From assembly GCA_943736015.1 (NCBI GenBank), contig OX031059.1:58725159-58789158 (forward strand): a stretch of DNA of 64,000 bases. Reading direction: 5' to 3'. Below, one piece after another: positions 35,801-45,714 of this stretch. Below the pieces are notes generated by a model. That model did not search any database. It had not been told where the DNA came from and saw nothing but the letters and a program-made list of their open reading frames with translations. The DNA comes from Tridacna crocea (Eukaryota; Mollusca; Bivalvia; Cardiida; Cardiidae). The first letter of the stretch is position 1; the number at the start of each line of letters is the position of its first letter. A program made the translations under genes and the position numbers.

Positions 35801-36610
35801 GATTCTTAACTATTGTCCTATCAGTCATCCCTTGCCAAAGTACTATTCGCTTTATTCCTGGTTATGACCGGATCTAAGTGACAAAGTGTGTATTAGTTTT
35901 CTATAGGAAGGAATGCCTGATCTTATTCTTATCAATTAGAACAGTGCATTGTTTTTCCGGACAATCTTTGAAGTCTTTTATCTTGTTTAAACCCGCTAAC
36001 AGTTTCATTTTCTGGCCTCAGAACAGTTTGGTTGTCGACAAGCGTTTTACTAACCTTAGGAGGCTTTAGAAATGTTCACAAATCCTGAGCTGATACAACG
36101 TGTTAGATATTACTCAGCAAAGTAAATGACATAACGCAGAATTATGTCCATACTTTTTTTTATCCGTGTGGATTCATAATCTATAGGCTGTATAATACCC
36201 CTAAGGCCTTACCAAAAATCTGTGTGTAGGGTTTCGGTCCGATATGCTGTAGGTAGGGTAAGTAGGGATTTATGATTTTTTTTCCAGATTCTTTTCATGG
36301 AACTTTTACCGTAATCATACCCGATAGATCTTTTTTCCAATCGTAGCGTAAACAGTTAAGGATCGGCAGCATCTTCTATACTGAAGGGAAGCCCTAAACA
36401 CAGATATTTTTAAGTCTAATACATGCATAATTTTCTAAAGAGCGAACATGCCTTGCAAAATTGAAGAGTGGTGTGTCGTTGTGAGGACGTAAGAGTTGGG
36501 GACTAATTAATCATAATTTAATTCATAATATTGTCAGTAAAGCTTTTGTGGTCGTAACATTATCTGTTTTTGTCCCATTTAAGAGTTTTGTCACTTTTAA
36601 AAAGCTTTTA

Positions 36611-36730
36611 TTATCCCCCGCCGAAGGCGGAGGGATATAGTTTTAGCGTTGTTCGTCCGTGCGTCCTTCCGTCTGTTTGTCCGTCCGCCTGTCCGTCCGT
36701 CCGTTTGTTCGTCCGTGTGTCCGGCCCGGC
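36611..36730. repeat. CCGCC hairpin plus GTCC microsatellite (inverted copy)
   Basis: TTATCCCCCGCCGAAGGCGG is followed by TTTTAGCGTTGTTCGTCC and a (GTCC)n tract. It is the reverse complement of 29,735-29,850. Confidence 0.8.
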
Positions 36731-37019
36731 AAATATCTCCGATTTCACTGGACGGAATTTCATGAAACTTTTATACCATGTGTACAATAACCCATTCTCC
36801 CGAGACACTTTTTTTTTATTCGATGCAAAATAGCCGACTGGGAGTGAGTTTTAAGTTACGCGGTTCAGTGCACTTGTAATGTTTTTAGTCTTATTTAAAA
36901 AAAAAAATCTGTACAGAATTTTTACATTCAACTTGTCATATCTATCTACCACCATTAGGAAATGAAGGAAAAAAAGTTTAACCCAGATTGACTTCGTGTC
37001 AATGCTTTTGCGATTACTA

Positions 37020-37670
37020 GCTGCGTCATGGGAAAAGGGGGCTTTATGGTATATTTCATTCTGCTTCTTGTGAATACAATTCCTCCTACATTTCGTGACG
37101 ATTTTGAATCAAATTTTCACAGAATGTTCCTTGTCATGTGCCCAATCGCATATTGTCAATGTTTTGTTTCGAAATCTGTAGCTGCATCATCGAAAAGGGG
37201 GCCTCATGTTTTTTTTTTTTAATTCCATTTTTTTGTGATTGCAACTCCTCCCACATTTCTTTGACGGATTTGAATTGAATTTTCACAGAATGTTTCTCGT
37301 CATGTGACCTATCGCATATTGTCAAAGATTGGTGATTTGTAGCTGCATCATGGGAAAAGAGGGCTTCATGTTTTTTCCCTCTTTTTCTTGTGAACGCAAT
37401 GCCTTCCACATTTCTTGGCAGATTTCGGTGCAATATTCACAGAATCATGTGATCTAACGCACATTGTCAAGGTTTGGGGATTTGTTACTGCATCATGGAA
37501 TAAGAGGGCTTCATGTTATATTTCATTTTTCACCAATACCACTTTAATTACAACAAATTTGGATGAGATTTTCACAGATCATGTGACCTTAGCGTGTGTT
37601 GTCAGGGTTTTGCAATTTATCACTGTATCATGGAAAAAGGGGGCTTCATATTCAATATATATTTGATCAA
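37020..37670 (+). repeat. Tandem array in Q3 (inverted copy)
   Basis: Reverse complement of the 28,800-29,430 array. The 83-codon frame at 37,415-37,666 is almost the same as those at 847-1,098 and 28,784-29,035 because the DNA is the same repeat. Confidence 0.8.
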
Positions 37671-38512
37671 CATGTATATTTTACATATATGCAATATATA
37701 TATAGAGCTTTAGTACGCCTTCGTGGTGCACTTTATCGAGCAAGTCATCACATAATTATGGATCCATAATAGCCACAATTCTAGACAATCGCCATAATCG
37801 TGAGGTAGAATGTTCTTTCGACATACAGAAAATCGACCAATAGCAAGATATTTCCATCGAGGTCAGCCTGTGCAGATTGCGCAGGCTGACCTGGGTCGAT
37901 ACTTTTTGCAGATGCATTAAGCCTCCTTTACACAAAGCATGGCTCATTTCTAAAGATTTGTATGGACATACAGATGTATGCTTTCTCTCTATAAATAGAT
38001 GTATCAGCATCAATCACGATCTCAATACCTTTTTGAATAACTATTGACTTAAATTTCAAATATCGCCTTTGACGCCATATAGAAGTTTGCCCCTAAAATA
38101 CTAGAACAAAAGGAAAACGCTGTACTTGAATGGAGAGTTTCTCTATTTTCAAAGCTCGCTAATACACGGTCGACGTAACATAATCACTTTATAAATCACG
38201 ATGATAAAGATGGTAAAAAAAATGGGTTAGGGTTTTTTTTTTATCTTAGCTTTTGCTTTTCTTTAGAAATCAACCATCTTTTTTGTTATGTTTTTACTTT
38301 TCCCCTGCATCATAGTTCCATTTATCATAATGTTCAGGAAAAAAACAAACGGAGGTATCACAATTTACAACAGATTCAATATTTCTGTAATTGTTCACTT
38401 AAAGATTGCGGCATCATGAATTTGTCCTGTTTGCTTATTACATATCAAAGTTTAGAAGCTACCGATGTATTCAGATCGGGCATAAAATAACAGGTGGTGA
38501 AAAATATGTCGC

Positions 38513-38585
38513 GGCTCGACCGGGATTCGAACCCAGGGCCTCACGAATACCGTTCCTGCACTCTAACCAACTGAGCTACCGAGCC
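38513..38585 (-). ncRNA. tRNA-like sequence at the start of unit U (Q3)
   Basis: Minus strand: acceptor GGCTCGG / TCGAGCC, D stem GCTC / GAGT, T arm CTGGG-TTCGAAT-CCCGG. All pair well apart from one G-T wobble in each of the acceptor and D stems. The anticodon stem CAGGA / TCGTG has one mismatch and position 33 is C. It is the best-folding of the three copies but the loop argues against a functional tRNA. Confidence 0.45.
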
Positions 38586-38690
38586 ACATGTCCATAGGGC
38601 CGCACGATATATCACCAAATACCTGTACCCGGCTACATTATACCTTTACATCTATCTATAGGATAGACCAGTATACTACAGTAATAAGAC

Positions 38691-38979
38691 TTAATACAAT
38701 ATATAACAAGAGAAAAAGAAGACGCAAGGGCGTCAAGGTCGCCCGAAAATGATTTTTTTTCCCATTATTAAACTGAGAAATATGTAGACAACAGAATTGA
38801 TCTGACTCCAATTTTTTCAGTTATTTTTCATTTGTGATAAAAATAGCTAGATCTATTGTTTTCCAATGAAATTGACATGACAATAGTAACCTCCAATGTC
38901 ATAAATTTGCCATATGACCAACTGTCAAAATAAAGTATGGGCTTTCGCACTGCAAAACGTTCAAATGCCCGATTTACAT
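38691..38979. other. Gene-free stretch beside unit U
   Basis: Begins with a purine-rich run and GCAAGGGCGTCAAGGTCGCC. Nothing else recognisable. Confidence 0.5.
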
Positions 38980-39261
38980 TTTATTCTACTTTTATGCCAG
39001 TACTCAATTTCGCCATCTGAGAATAACTGCATAATTAAAAAAAAATGCTACAAATACATTTTTTTCAGCCATGAGTATAAAAATATTGTATTTCGTTTAT
39101 AATTGGAGATACATGTATACTTTATAATTGGTCAATGATTACAAAATATACATGTGGTTACTAAATATATAGTTTATTTTATAACTTACATTCAAGTTAT
39201 ATTTCCCTTGTGAAGTTTCTTTTTCCATTGCGCCGGTCCCGTGCAATGGTAATTTAGAAGT
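38980..39261. repeat. Dispersed repeat, about 270 bp, copy 1
   Basis: It shares TTTCGCCATCTGAGAATA-CTGCATAA, GCTACAAATACATTTTTTTC, TTTCTTTTTCCATTGC and CCGGTCCCG with 41,345-41,603 and 41,940-42,175. The LINE fragment at 39,262 begins where this block ends (GCAATGGTAATTTA). Confidence 0.6.
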
Positions 39262-39963
39262 TTAATGATCTGGGTACTCAATAGGTATGGGGAAAAAGTT
39301 TCAGCTTATTTAACTTATAACTTATCAAGTAATATCATCTTTATTATATATATTATCAACCATAAACTCATTCTTTTTTTCAAAATGGTCAATTGTCTAG
39401 TTCCAAACTACCTATGCTATCTTGTCCCGCCCACTATTGGAAGTAACGCAACGTATAATCTTCGTAATTCTAATGACTTGGCAAACATAGTTTGTAGAAC
39501 TAGGGTTTATATGAATTCCTTTCTGCAATCAGGTGTAAACGCATGGAACTCTTTGCCACAAGCTACAAGAGAAACTGACTCTCTCTCGTCGTTTAAACGT
39601 TTGCTGAACATAGACAAACCCACTCCTTGTAAACTGTATTTTTATGGGGAAAGAAAAATGCAAATTATTCATACTCGACTTAGAAATACATGTAAATGCA
39701 GCGATCTAAAACAACATCTCTTCTGGAAAAATAGTGTGGCTTCTCCTCTTTGTCGTTGCGGGGAAGTTGAATCTAATACACACTACTTCTTTGAATGCAG
39801 ATTTCATCATTCGAACAACACTCGGACAACATATTAGTGCAAAATCTGCTTTTAATATTGATTTGTAATTCTTTTTGGAGACAATGAACTCTCCCTTGTC
39901 GAAAACAAACAGATCTTCAATGCAGTTCATGAATACATTGATAAAAGCAAGAGATTCTCTTAG
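39262..39963 (+). pseudogene. LINE reverse-transcriptase C-terminal fragment
   Basis: A 190-codon frame (39,265-39,837) carries the segment downstream of the RT catalytic core of a non-LTR retrotransposon: LVPNYL..LVPPT, YNLRNSND, NAWNSLP, SLSSFKRLLN, and then the cysteine/histidine knuckle CRCGEVESNTHYFFEC at about residues 162-177. After a frameshift near 39,830-39,862 the family sequence resumes in another frame (ILFGDNELSLVENKQIFNAV) and ends at TAG 39,961-39,963. The last part matches the fragment at 63,758-64,000, so both are one family. The first 30 residues are not convincing, so the 5' truncation lies near 39,360. Clade (CR1/Jockey-like) is inferred. Confidence 0.8.
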
Positions 39964-40345
39964 TTTTAATCAATACATTAAAAGTCCTCTTTTTTGACAA
40001 TGCAACACGTTACTGTCGAGAACATATAAATTATATACATGTACAAGTATAATTTTGTATCTTTTGTTGCCACTCTGCTCAAACACTCAATCACCAATCA
40101 CCATTCCTTTTTTCTTTTTACTTTTTTACTTTTCAGATAATGAAGCCTTTTTGTTCTTTACATTCATTACTTTCTGTTTTTTATGATAATCTTTTCTCTT
40201 CTTGATATGTTTTGATAGTATTGGCGTATCATGTGATTTAGCTTGGGGAGGGGAACTATATAAGCAATATGCTCTCGTCCCGATCCTTTTCACATTTATT
40301 TCTTGTATTATCTATGTATAGCCAATACAAAATATAGTTTAACAA
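39964..40345 (+). mobile_element. Probable LINE 3' untranslated region
   Basis: T-rich sequence following the LINE stop codon, ending near TATGTATAGCCAATACAAAA. The true 3' end is not clear because no tail repeat or target duplication was found. Confidence 0.4.
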
Positions 40346-40839
40346 GATATGTAAGACATGAGAAAAGACAAAAATGCATGTATATCAGTATAATTTGGAA
40401 AAAATAAGTGTGTGTCGGCATTACATGAAATACTTCGTGTTTTCCGAAGGAATAATGGAAAAGATAATTACAAATTACGTTGTTTACGTTGAAAAACCAA
40501 AAACCGTTGACATACAAGAATTCAAACATCACCAAAACTATCTGCTGCTGAGCGCGCCTAAATATGGTATTGCAAATGTTGTGCATCAGGACCAGACAGC
40601 ACGCAATGTGCAGTCTGATCGCTAATCCACAAAGTCTGAAAATTAACGGTTCGAACAACTCAATCTTCAGCTTTTCTTTCCTGAAAAATTTTCAATTACA
40701 TTCATAAATACGAGGAAAGTCTGATAACATTTCCAATATCTGAAATTAAAAAAAAAAAAGATTAACATTTCATGTACAATGTACATTTATACAAATAATC
40801 AACTGCGAATGATAAAACATATACATGTATACTGATAAT
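40346..40839. other. Gene-free stretch with a MITE core remnant
   Basis: Frames on both strands (40,308-40,658 and 40,374-40,625) overlap and neither is convincing. AGGACCAGACAGCACGCAAT then GTGCAGTCTGATCGC near 40,590-40,622 looks like a decayed family-2 MITE core. Confidence 0.45.
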
Positions 40840-41280
40840 TGCAACCAAATTCTGTAGGTGAAGTTTCTGAGGACAGTGTAGATTAAGATCAGTCTTACAA
40901 GAAATGCTCCGTGATCCTAGATCTGCACAGTCCAATACACTGATCAACACGCTGAACTACGTACATGTATATGAATTCATATATAACCTGACAAAATAAG
41001 TATAATAATTATGGATATTGCTAAACATGTAAGCTGGCATGTAAACTGATTAATGTAACCAAAGCCAGTCAGTGAAATATCTGAGGACGGTGTATATCAA
41101 GATCAGACTTACCAAAATTACAATCTGATCCTAGATTCACGCAATCTAATGTATTAAGATGATACATGTGACCAAAGCCGATCAGTGAAATATCTGAATA
41201 GGGTGTAGATCAAGATCAGACTTACCAAAATTGAAGTCTGGTCCTAGATTCACGCAGTCTAATGCATGTAAGCTGATATT
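40840..41280 (+). repeat. Tandem repeat, three units of about 105-110 bp (first unit separated)
   Basis: Units at about 40,845-40,955, 41,055-41,165 and 41,168-41,275 share AACCAAAGCC-TCAGTGAA, TATCTGA, GTGTAGATCAAGATCAGAC, TTACCAAAATT, CTGATCCTAGATTCACGCA and TCTAATG. The core is again the AGATCAAGATCAGAC word of the family-2 MITEs, so this may be a MITE interior that amplified in tandem. Confidence 0.75.
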
Positions 41281-41344
41281 TAAATCAAGTTATTATCCAT
41301 TTTAAAATTCAATCTGAACTTTAAGACCTGTGTTGGGTGCATTA

Positions 41345-41602
41345 TATTGTACTTGTTTGAACTTGGTAATTTTTCCATTTCCCCTTCTGAGATTACCTGC
41401 TTAAAGAAGGAAATATTGCTACAAATATGTTTTTTTAACCGTAAAAACTTTATTTTTCAATATTCCTGTAGATATACCCTAGGAAAGATATATGAGTACA
41501 AATACACACATTTGAAATACATATTTACTTTATATAGTAACAAATGTGTGATGACTATTGCGTACTTTCTTTTCCATTGCACCAGTCCCGCACAAAGGAA
41601 AT
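41345..41602. repeat. Dispersed repeat, about 270 bp, copy 2
   Basis: Same block order as 38,980-39,261. It ends at CGCACAAAGGAAATT, immediately before a TTAA MITE. Confidence 0.6.
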
Positions 41603-41830
41603 TTAACCCTTTCCCAAACAATCCCTGGTTTTTACGGATCTAGAATAGTAGCCTTTTGAAAACATTGTGGGAAAAGAAGAAAATGCTGGTAACCAGCATT
41701 TTCTGCTTTTCCCACAATGTTTTCTACCCTATCAAAGACAGAAATCATCTTTTCAGCAAGAGTTGAAATTTCGTCTGCTAATGCTTTCAATTTGGTCTAG
41801 TCCAAAAGTTTGTCGTTTGGAAAGGGTTAA
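41603..41830. mobile_element. TTAA-flanked MITE (family 1), 220 bp
   Basis: TTAA at 41,603-41,606 and 41,827-41,830 flanks an element with ends CCCTTTCCCAAAC and, reversed, CCCTTTCCAAACG. The centre is a strong hairpin around ATGCTGG-TAA-CCAGCAT with arms GGGAAAAGAAGAAA / TTTCTGCTTTTCCC. A second intact copy in opposite orientation is at 55,678-55,905. TTAA duplications and CCC-starting ends fit piggyBac-type mobilisation. Confidence 0.9.
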
Positions 41831-41939
41831 AAGGTTTTAACATTTGTACTTATAAGCATAAAGAAATTCTAATCATTTTCTTCAATTAACTACCCATAAG
41901 AAAATACATTAAAGACCTGTAACACTTTAGGTACAATAT

Positions 41940-42175
41940 ACTGTTGGTAAATTTTTCATTTCGCCATCTAGGAATACGTGCATAAAGGAAAAATATCACT
42001 ACAAGTACATTTTTTTCAGCGGTACAAAAACATAATTTTTGGTTTTTACTTGTAAATTACCATTAATGGGTAGAAAAAAAAAACATGTTTCAAATCATTA
42101 TTGTTATTCTATTTAATAAACAGGCACAATATATTTCCATGCGTATTTTCTTTTCCATTCCGTCCATTGTTCTAA
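41940..42175. repeat. Dispersed repeat, about 270 bp, copy 3 (diverged)
   Basis: It shares TTTCATTTCGCCATCTAGGA, ACTACAAGTACATTTTTTTC and TTTTCTTTTCCATTC with copies 1 and 2. Confidence 0.55.
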
Positions 42176-42645
42176 AATATTTCCATTCCGCTCTTTAGGC
42201 CTACCGGTAAAGAGTCATTATCTCTCGCTAGATGGCATTCTATAAATACTCAGATCATCGAAGAATATGACATGCGCAGACAACGGTAAAGAGTAGGAGC
42301 AGTTCTGCATTTCCATTGGTTCCCAAGATCATGTGACTGGACGAGTTCATTTTGCGTTAAAAATAGATGCATTCTGCACAAGAACATTAATTGTTTCAAA
42401 AATGTTGCGCAGCAGACCTTTAATAATTCTTTCACGATTCTTTATCGGTTTAAAAACAAGTAAACAACCTCAAAAGAGGTGAAGAAAACCCCACACAACA
42501 ACTTCACAAACATTCACACCTATTTTACCAAATTAAACCTGGCGAATATGACGAAAGATTTCAACCGGAAGTACCTACACTCTCCATGAACATCTCTTCT
42601 GAACTATATTAAATATAAGGTCGCCGGCTTCTGCCGGGCGACCAA
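42176..42645. other. Gene-free stretch
   Basis: No gene seen. A hairpin GGTCGCC..GGGCGACC lies at about 42,619-42,643 immediately before segment B begins. Confidence 0.5.
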
Positions 42646-42844
42646 TGACGGAGAAGAACACACCTGTTCATTTCATAAAGAACTTCCTACTTTGCGCGAG
42701 GCAATACCGGAATTGTCCGGATTCTTACATTGCGCAGAACATGTATTTAATATTTAACCCGAACGATTACCAGAAAAACAACGCTTTGAAGTTTGGTTTG
42801 ATATCAATTTGGTTTTCCAGTTTATAAATCGCACTTTCCAACAT

Positions 42845-43074
42845 AATCATAGTGGTGTCCGTGGTCGTGAGGTAGAGCGTCAGCCTCATAACCTAAGGGT
42901 CCTGAGTTCGATTCCCGGGAGCGGGAATCAACTTTGGGATTTTTCATTGGCCCACACATTCGGCGCGAGTACTGGTGTAGTTCCCAGGAAGCAGAATCGA
43001 GAGAGATTAGTATAAGTCGTAAGAACTTGTTTCTCAATCGATGTAAAATAAATATGTTTAAACTAAATCATAGT
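42845..43074 (+). mobile_element. tRNA-Met-derived SINE with 9-bp target duplication
   Basis: The element (42,854-43,065, 212 bp) is flanked by AATCATAGT on both sides. Segment A has a single AATCATAGT at the same place (about 16,840-16,848). The head GGTAGAGCGTCAGCCTCATA then GGGTCCTGAGTTCGATTCCC closely resembles an elongator tRNA-Met (CAU anticodon, A and B boxes of a Pol III promoter). The 3' end, GTAAAATAAATATGTTTAAACT, has no long tail. The 68- and 71-codon frames over it are artefacts. Confidence 0.9.
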
Positions 43075-43471
43075 CGAAACAACAGTCATGGGTGAGACAG
43101 GAATGAATCGTGTCGAATTGACTATCATCAATACTCGGAAAGAAATTGGCCAAGCCGTGGATCGAACCCGAGAGGCTTGTTTCTAAAGTCCTGCACGCTA
43201 CCGACTTGGTCACCTGGGCTCGGCTTAGTATGTAGCATAACTGTTCTTGAAACAGAAATAAAAACGAGATCCTATAATCCCAACCCGGACCAGCCTACGC
43301 GGTTAGCACAGACGATTACGGCACCTTCATATACAATTATTATATTGTATTTAATGCAGACACTACAGATTACATTTTGCCTGTCTTTTTCCTCTAAACA
43401 TTTCTGGTAGGTTGCAGACTTCTCACCTTTATAAATACACATTTAGGACAGGACAAAAACTATTATCATAT

Positions 43472-43927
43472 AAATAAAATAAATATAGTCACTCAGTTTT
43501 TCAATATTTCGGCCAGCGGCCTTTCTCAAGAAAAAGAAACGTAAATTTATCTACTTTGTAGATGCACGTCGTATGCCATTGTTGTATACAGGATGTGACG
43601 TCACTGTGAAATACACAACGTTTGATCCCGCGCTAATTAAATTAACGTTAATTGATAGCGGGAATCTTTGACGTTACACCCCGCCGGCCGGTGAGTCCGT
43701 AATTTCTGTATCCAATTTGATTCGTACATCAATCTTTCTGTCTTGCAGCCTGACTTTATTTGTTGTAATATAGAAAAAATAGCATCCGCTTCTGAATGGT
43801 CTTTCTTTGAAAAATGACCGTTAATCGGCTTGTCTCTCTCTTTTCTTTGAAAAATGACCGTTAATCGGCTTGTCTCTCTTTTTCTTTGAAAAATGACCGT
43901 TAATCGGCTTGTCTCTCTCTGGTTGAT
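43472..43927 (-). repeat. Inverted arm of the Penelope-like element
   Basis: Reverse complement of 45,382-45,748, including the last 66 or so codons of the ORF, the stop, the GTGACGTCAC motif and the hammerhead-like motif. The minus-strand frame 43,637-43,969 is therefore a duplicate of the ORF's C-terminus and not a separate gene. Confidence 0.9.
43802..43920. repeat. Three tandem copies of a 39-40-bp unit at the inversion junction
   Basis: TTTCTTTGAAAAATGACCGT followed by TAATCGGCTTGTCTCTCT occurs three times in direct tandem (starts 43,802, 43,842 and 43,881). The unit occurs once in the 3' arm (45,382-45,420). The triplication sits exactly where the inverted copy meets the truncated ORF, suggesting repeated template slippage during insertion. 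Confidence 0.9.
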
Positions 43928-43930
43928 AAG

Positions 43931-45583
43931 ATGCATAAGGAAGGGGTGATCACAAAGGAAATGAAACAATATCTAATGCCAAAATATGCAACTGCTGGAA
44001 AACTTAAAGGGAACCCAAAAATACACAAAAAGGACATACCGTACAGGACAATTGTCAGTGGTATAAACACACCTACTGAGAGAATAGCAAAACTAGTAGA
44101 ACATGAACTAAATCAGTACGTCCAATCTTCACCAAGCTATATACAAGACACAAATGACTTTATCAATAAACTTGCAGATTTTAATGACAGAATACCAAAA
44201 GATAGTATTTTATTCTGCTTTGATGTTTGCAAACTTTACCCATCAGTTCCTAGGAAAGAGGGATTGGCTGCATGCAAAGAAGCTTTAGAAACGCGCTCGA
44301 CAAAATTAATTTACACCGAAAATGCTATGAAACTGATCGAGGCTGTACTTGACAACAACATATTCGAATTTGGCGACAACTATTTTATTCAAAGAAAAGG
44401 GGTGGCTATTGGTTCCAAATTAGGGAAAAACTTTGCATGTTCCTACATGCGAAAATGGGATGAGGAACTTCTGAAATATTCAAAACAGCCACTCTTCTAC
44501 AAGAGATTCATTGACGATGGTTTTGGTATTTGGTGTGGGAGTGTAGAAGAACTTCAGGGGTTTGCAAAACATGCCAACAGCATACATAATGACATCAAGG
44601 TTGAGTTGAGAATGGACACGAGACAGATAGAGTTCCTAGATACTCTAGTGAAGATAGAGGATGGTAAGATCTATACGGACCTATACGTCAAACCAACTGA
44701 TAAACAACTTTATTTAAATAGCAAATCTTGCCATCCTCCATCAACAAAGAAAGGTCTGGCATTTGGATTGGGTTTACGGCTAAAAAGAATATGTGAAAAA
44801 CCACAAGACTACGAATATCAAAGGAGAATCCTGATAAAGAAATTAAGACAGCGTGGTTATAGTGGCAAAACAATAAATTCACAAATGGCGAAAGTAGACA
44901 AACTAGATAGGGGCGAACTATTAAAGAAGCGAAAACGTAAAAAAGAATCGGACAGAGTGCCGATGACCGTAACCTATTCAAACCTCCTCCCAGACTTGAA
45001 CCATATCATCCGTAAACACACGAGAGTATTATATAAGTCAGAGAGAATGACAAAAGTGTTTCAAGAACCTCCTATGGTTGCATACAGAAGGGACAGAAAT
45101 CTTGGCGACTCTTTAGTTCATGGAAAGACGAATAAACAGGTTAAAAAATCAAGCAAACCATGCAAATTAGATTGCGACAAATGTGCCCACATTTCCGACA
45201 GCGATAAAATTATTAGTACATCAGGAGAAGGGTTCAAAATCCCGAATTACAACAATTGTAGACAGCACAGCGTAGTCTACTCAATAAGCTGTAAGAAGTG
45301 TGAAACGGTGGTATATGTTGGAGAGACTGAACGACAGTTAAATGAGAGGATGACGGAGCAGTTACGTGACATCAAGCTGCAGAGAGACAAGCCGATTAAC
45401 GGTCATTTTTCAAAGAAAGACCATTCAGAAGCGGATGCTATTTTTTCTATATTACAACAAATAAAATCAGGCTGCAAGACAGAAAGATTGATGTACGAAT
45501 CAAATTGGATACAGAAATTACGGACTCACCGGCCGGCGGGGTGTAACGTCAAAGATTCCCGCTATCAATTAACGTTAATTTAA
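43931..45583 (+). CDS. Penelope-like element protein: reverse transcriptase plus GIY-YIG endonuclease (N-terminally truncated)
   Basis: A 550-residue uninterrupted frame. RT motifs in order: region 1 around GNPKIHKKDIPYRTIVSG (27-44); motif A FCFDVCKLYPSVP (95-107, catalytic Asp98); motif B GVAIGSKLGKNFA (157-169); motif C RFIDDGFGIW (192-201, Asp195-Asp196); IEFLDTLV (233-240); CHPPSTKKGL (267-276). A basic linker (331-340) and a cysteine cluster CKLDCDKCAH (411-420) lead to a GIY-YIG nuclease: VVY (448-450), YVG (462-464), Arg468 and Glu523 in YESNWIQKL. This domain order defines Penelope-like elements, which copy RNA at nicked DNA. Family proteins are usually 700-850 residues, so roughly 150-300 N-terminal residues are missing and the start is the first in-frame Met after the junction. 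All catalytic residues I can check are present, but the element is probably not autonomous. Confidence 0.93.
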   Translation: MHKEGVITKEMKQYLMPKYATAGKLKGNPKIHKKDIPYRTIVSGINTPTERIAKLVEHELNQYVQSSPSYIQDTNDFINKLADFNDRIPKDSILFCFDVCKLYPSVPRKEGLAACKEALETRSTKLIYTENAMKLIEAVLDNNIFEFGDNYFIQRKGVAIGSKLGKNFACSYMRKWDEELLKYSKQPLFYKRFIDDGFGIWCGSVEELQGFAKHANSIHNDIKVELRMDTRQIEFLDTLVKIEDGKIYTDLYVKPTDKQLYLNSKSCHPPSTKKGLAFGLGLRLKRICEKPQDYEYQRRILIKKLRQRGYSGKTINSQMAKVDKLDRGELLKKRKRKKESDRVPMTVTYSNLLPDLNHIIRKHTRVLYKSERMTKVFQEPPMVAYRRDRNLGDSLVHGKTNKQVKKSSKPCKLDCDKCAHISDSDKIISTSGEGFKIPNYNNCRQHSVVYSISCKKCETVVYVGETERQLNERMTEQLRDIKLQRDKPINGHFSKKDHSEADAIFSILQQIKSGCKTERLMYESNWIQKLRTHRPAGCNVKDSRYQLTLI

Positions 45584-45689
45584 TTAGCGCGGGATCAAAC
45601 GTTGTGTATTTCACAGTGACGTCACATCCTGTATACAACAATGGCATACGACGTGCATCTACAAAGTAGATAAATTTACGTTTCTTTTT

Positions 45690-45714
45690 CTTGAGAAAGG
45701 CCGCTGGCCGAAAT
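45690..45714 (+). ncRNA. Hammerhead-ribozyme-like motif in Penelope-like element 3' region
   Basis: CTTGAGAAAGGCC-GCT-GGCCGAAA shows a four-pair stem II closed by GCU and followed by the GAAA box. Family elements usually carry CUGANGA before this stem. Here the core reads UUGAGAA, which would replace the C3-G8 pair by U-A. Stems I and III are not clear to me. An inverted copy is at about 43,505-43,531. Hammerhead motifs in Penelope-like elements are established; activity here is inferred only weakly. Confidence 0.4.

Larger units (their letters stand above)
33759..38690 (-). repeat. Unit U, copy Q3 (inverted, internally deleted)
   Basis: From 33,765 to about 34,520 it follows the reverse complement of U-7,450 to U-6,700. 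It then jumps at GATAAATATATTCGATTCC to the reverse complement of U-3,890 and runs to the start of the unit, ending near 38,690. Together with Q2 it forms the second palindrome. Axis and deletion endpoints differ from palindrome P, so the two palindromes formed independently or were trimmed differently. Confidence 0.85.

Noticed and set aside
40308-40658. A 116-codon minus-strand frame and an 83-codon plus-strand frame over the same bases
   Set aside because: Mutual overlap, AT-rich composition, no splice sites and no recognisable domain.
43637-43969. A 110-codon minus-strand frame next to the Penelope-like ORF
   Set aside because: It is the inverted copy of that ORF's C-terminus, extended by the 40-bp triplication.
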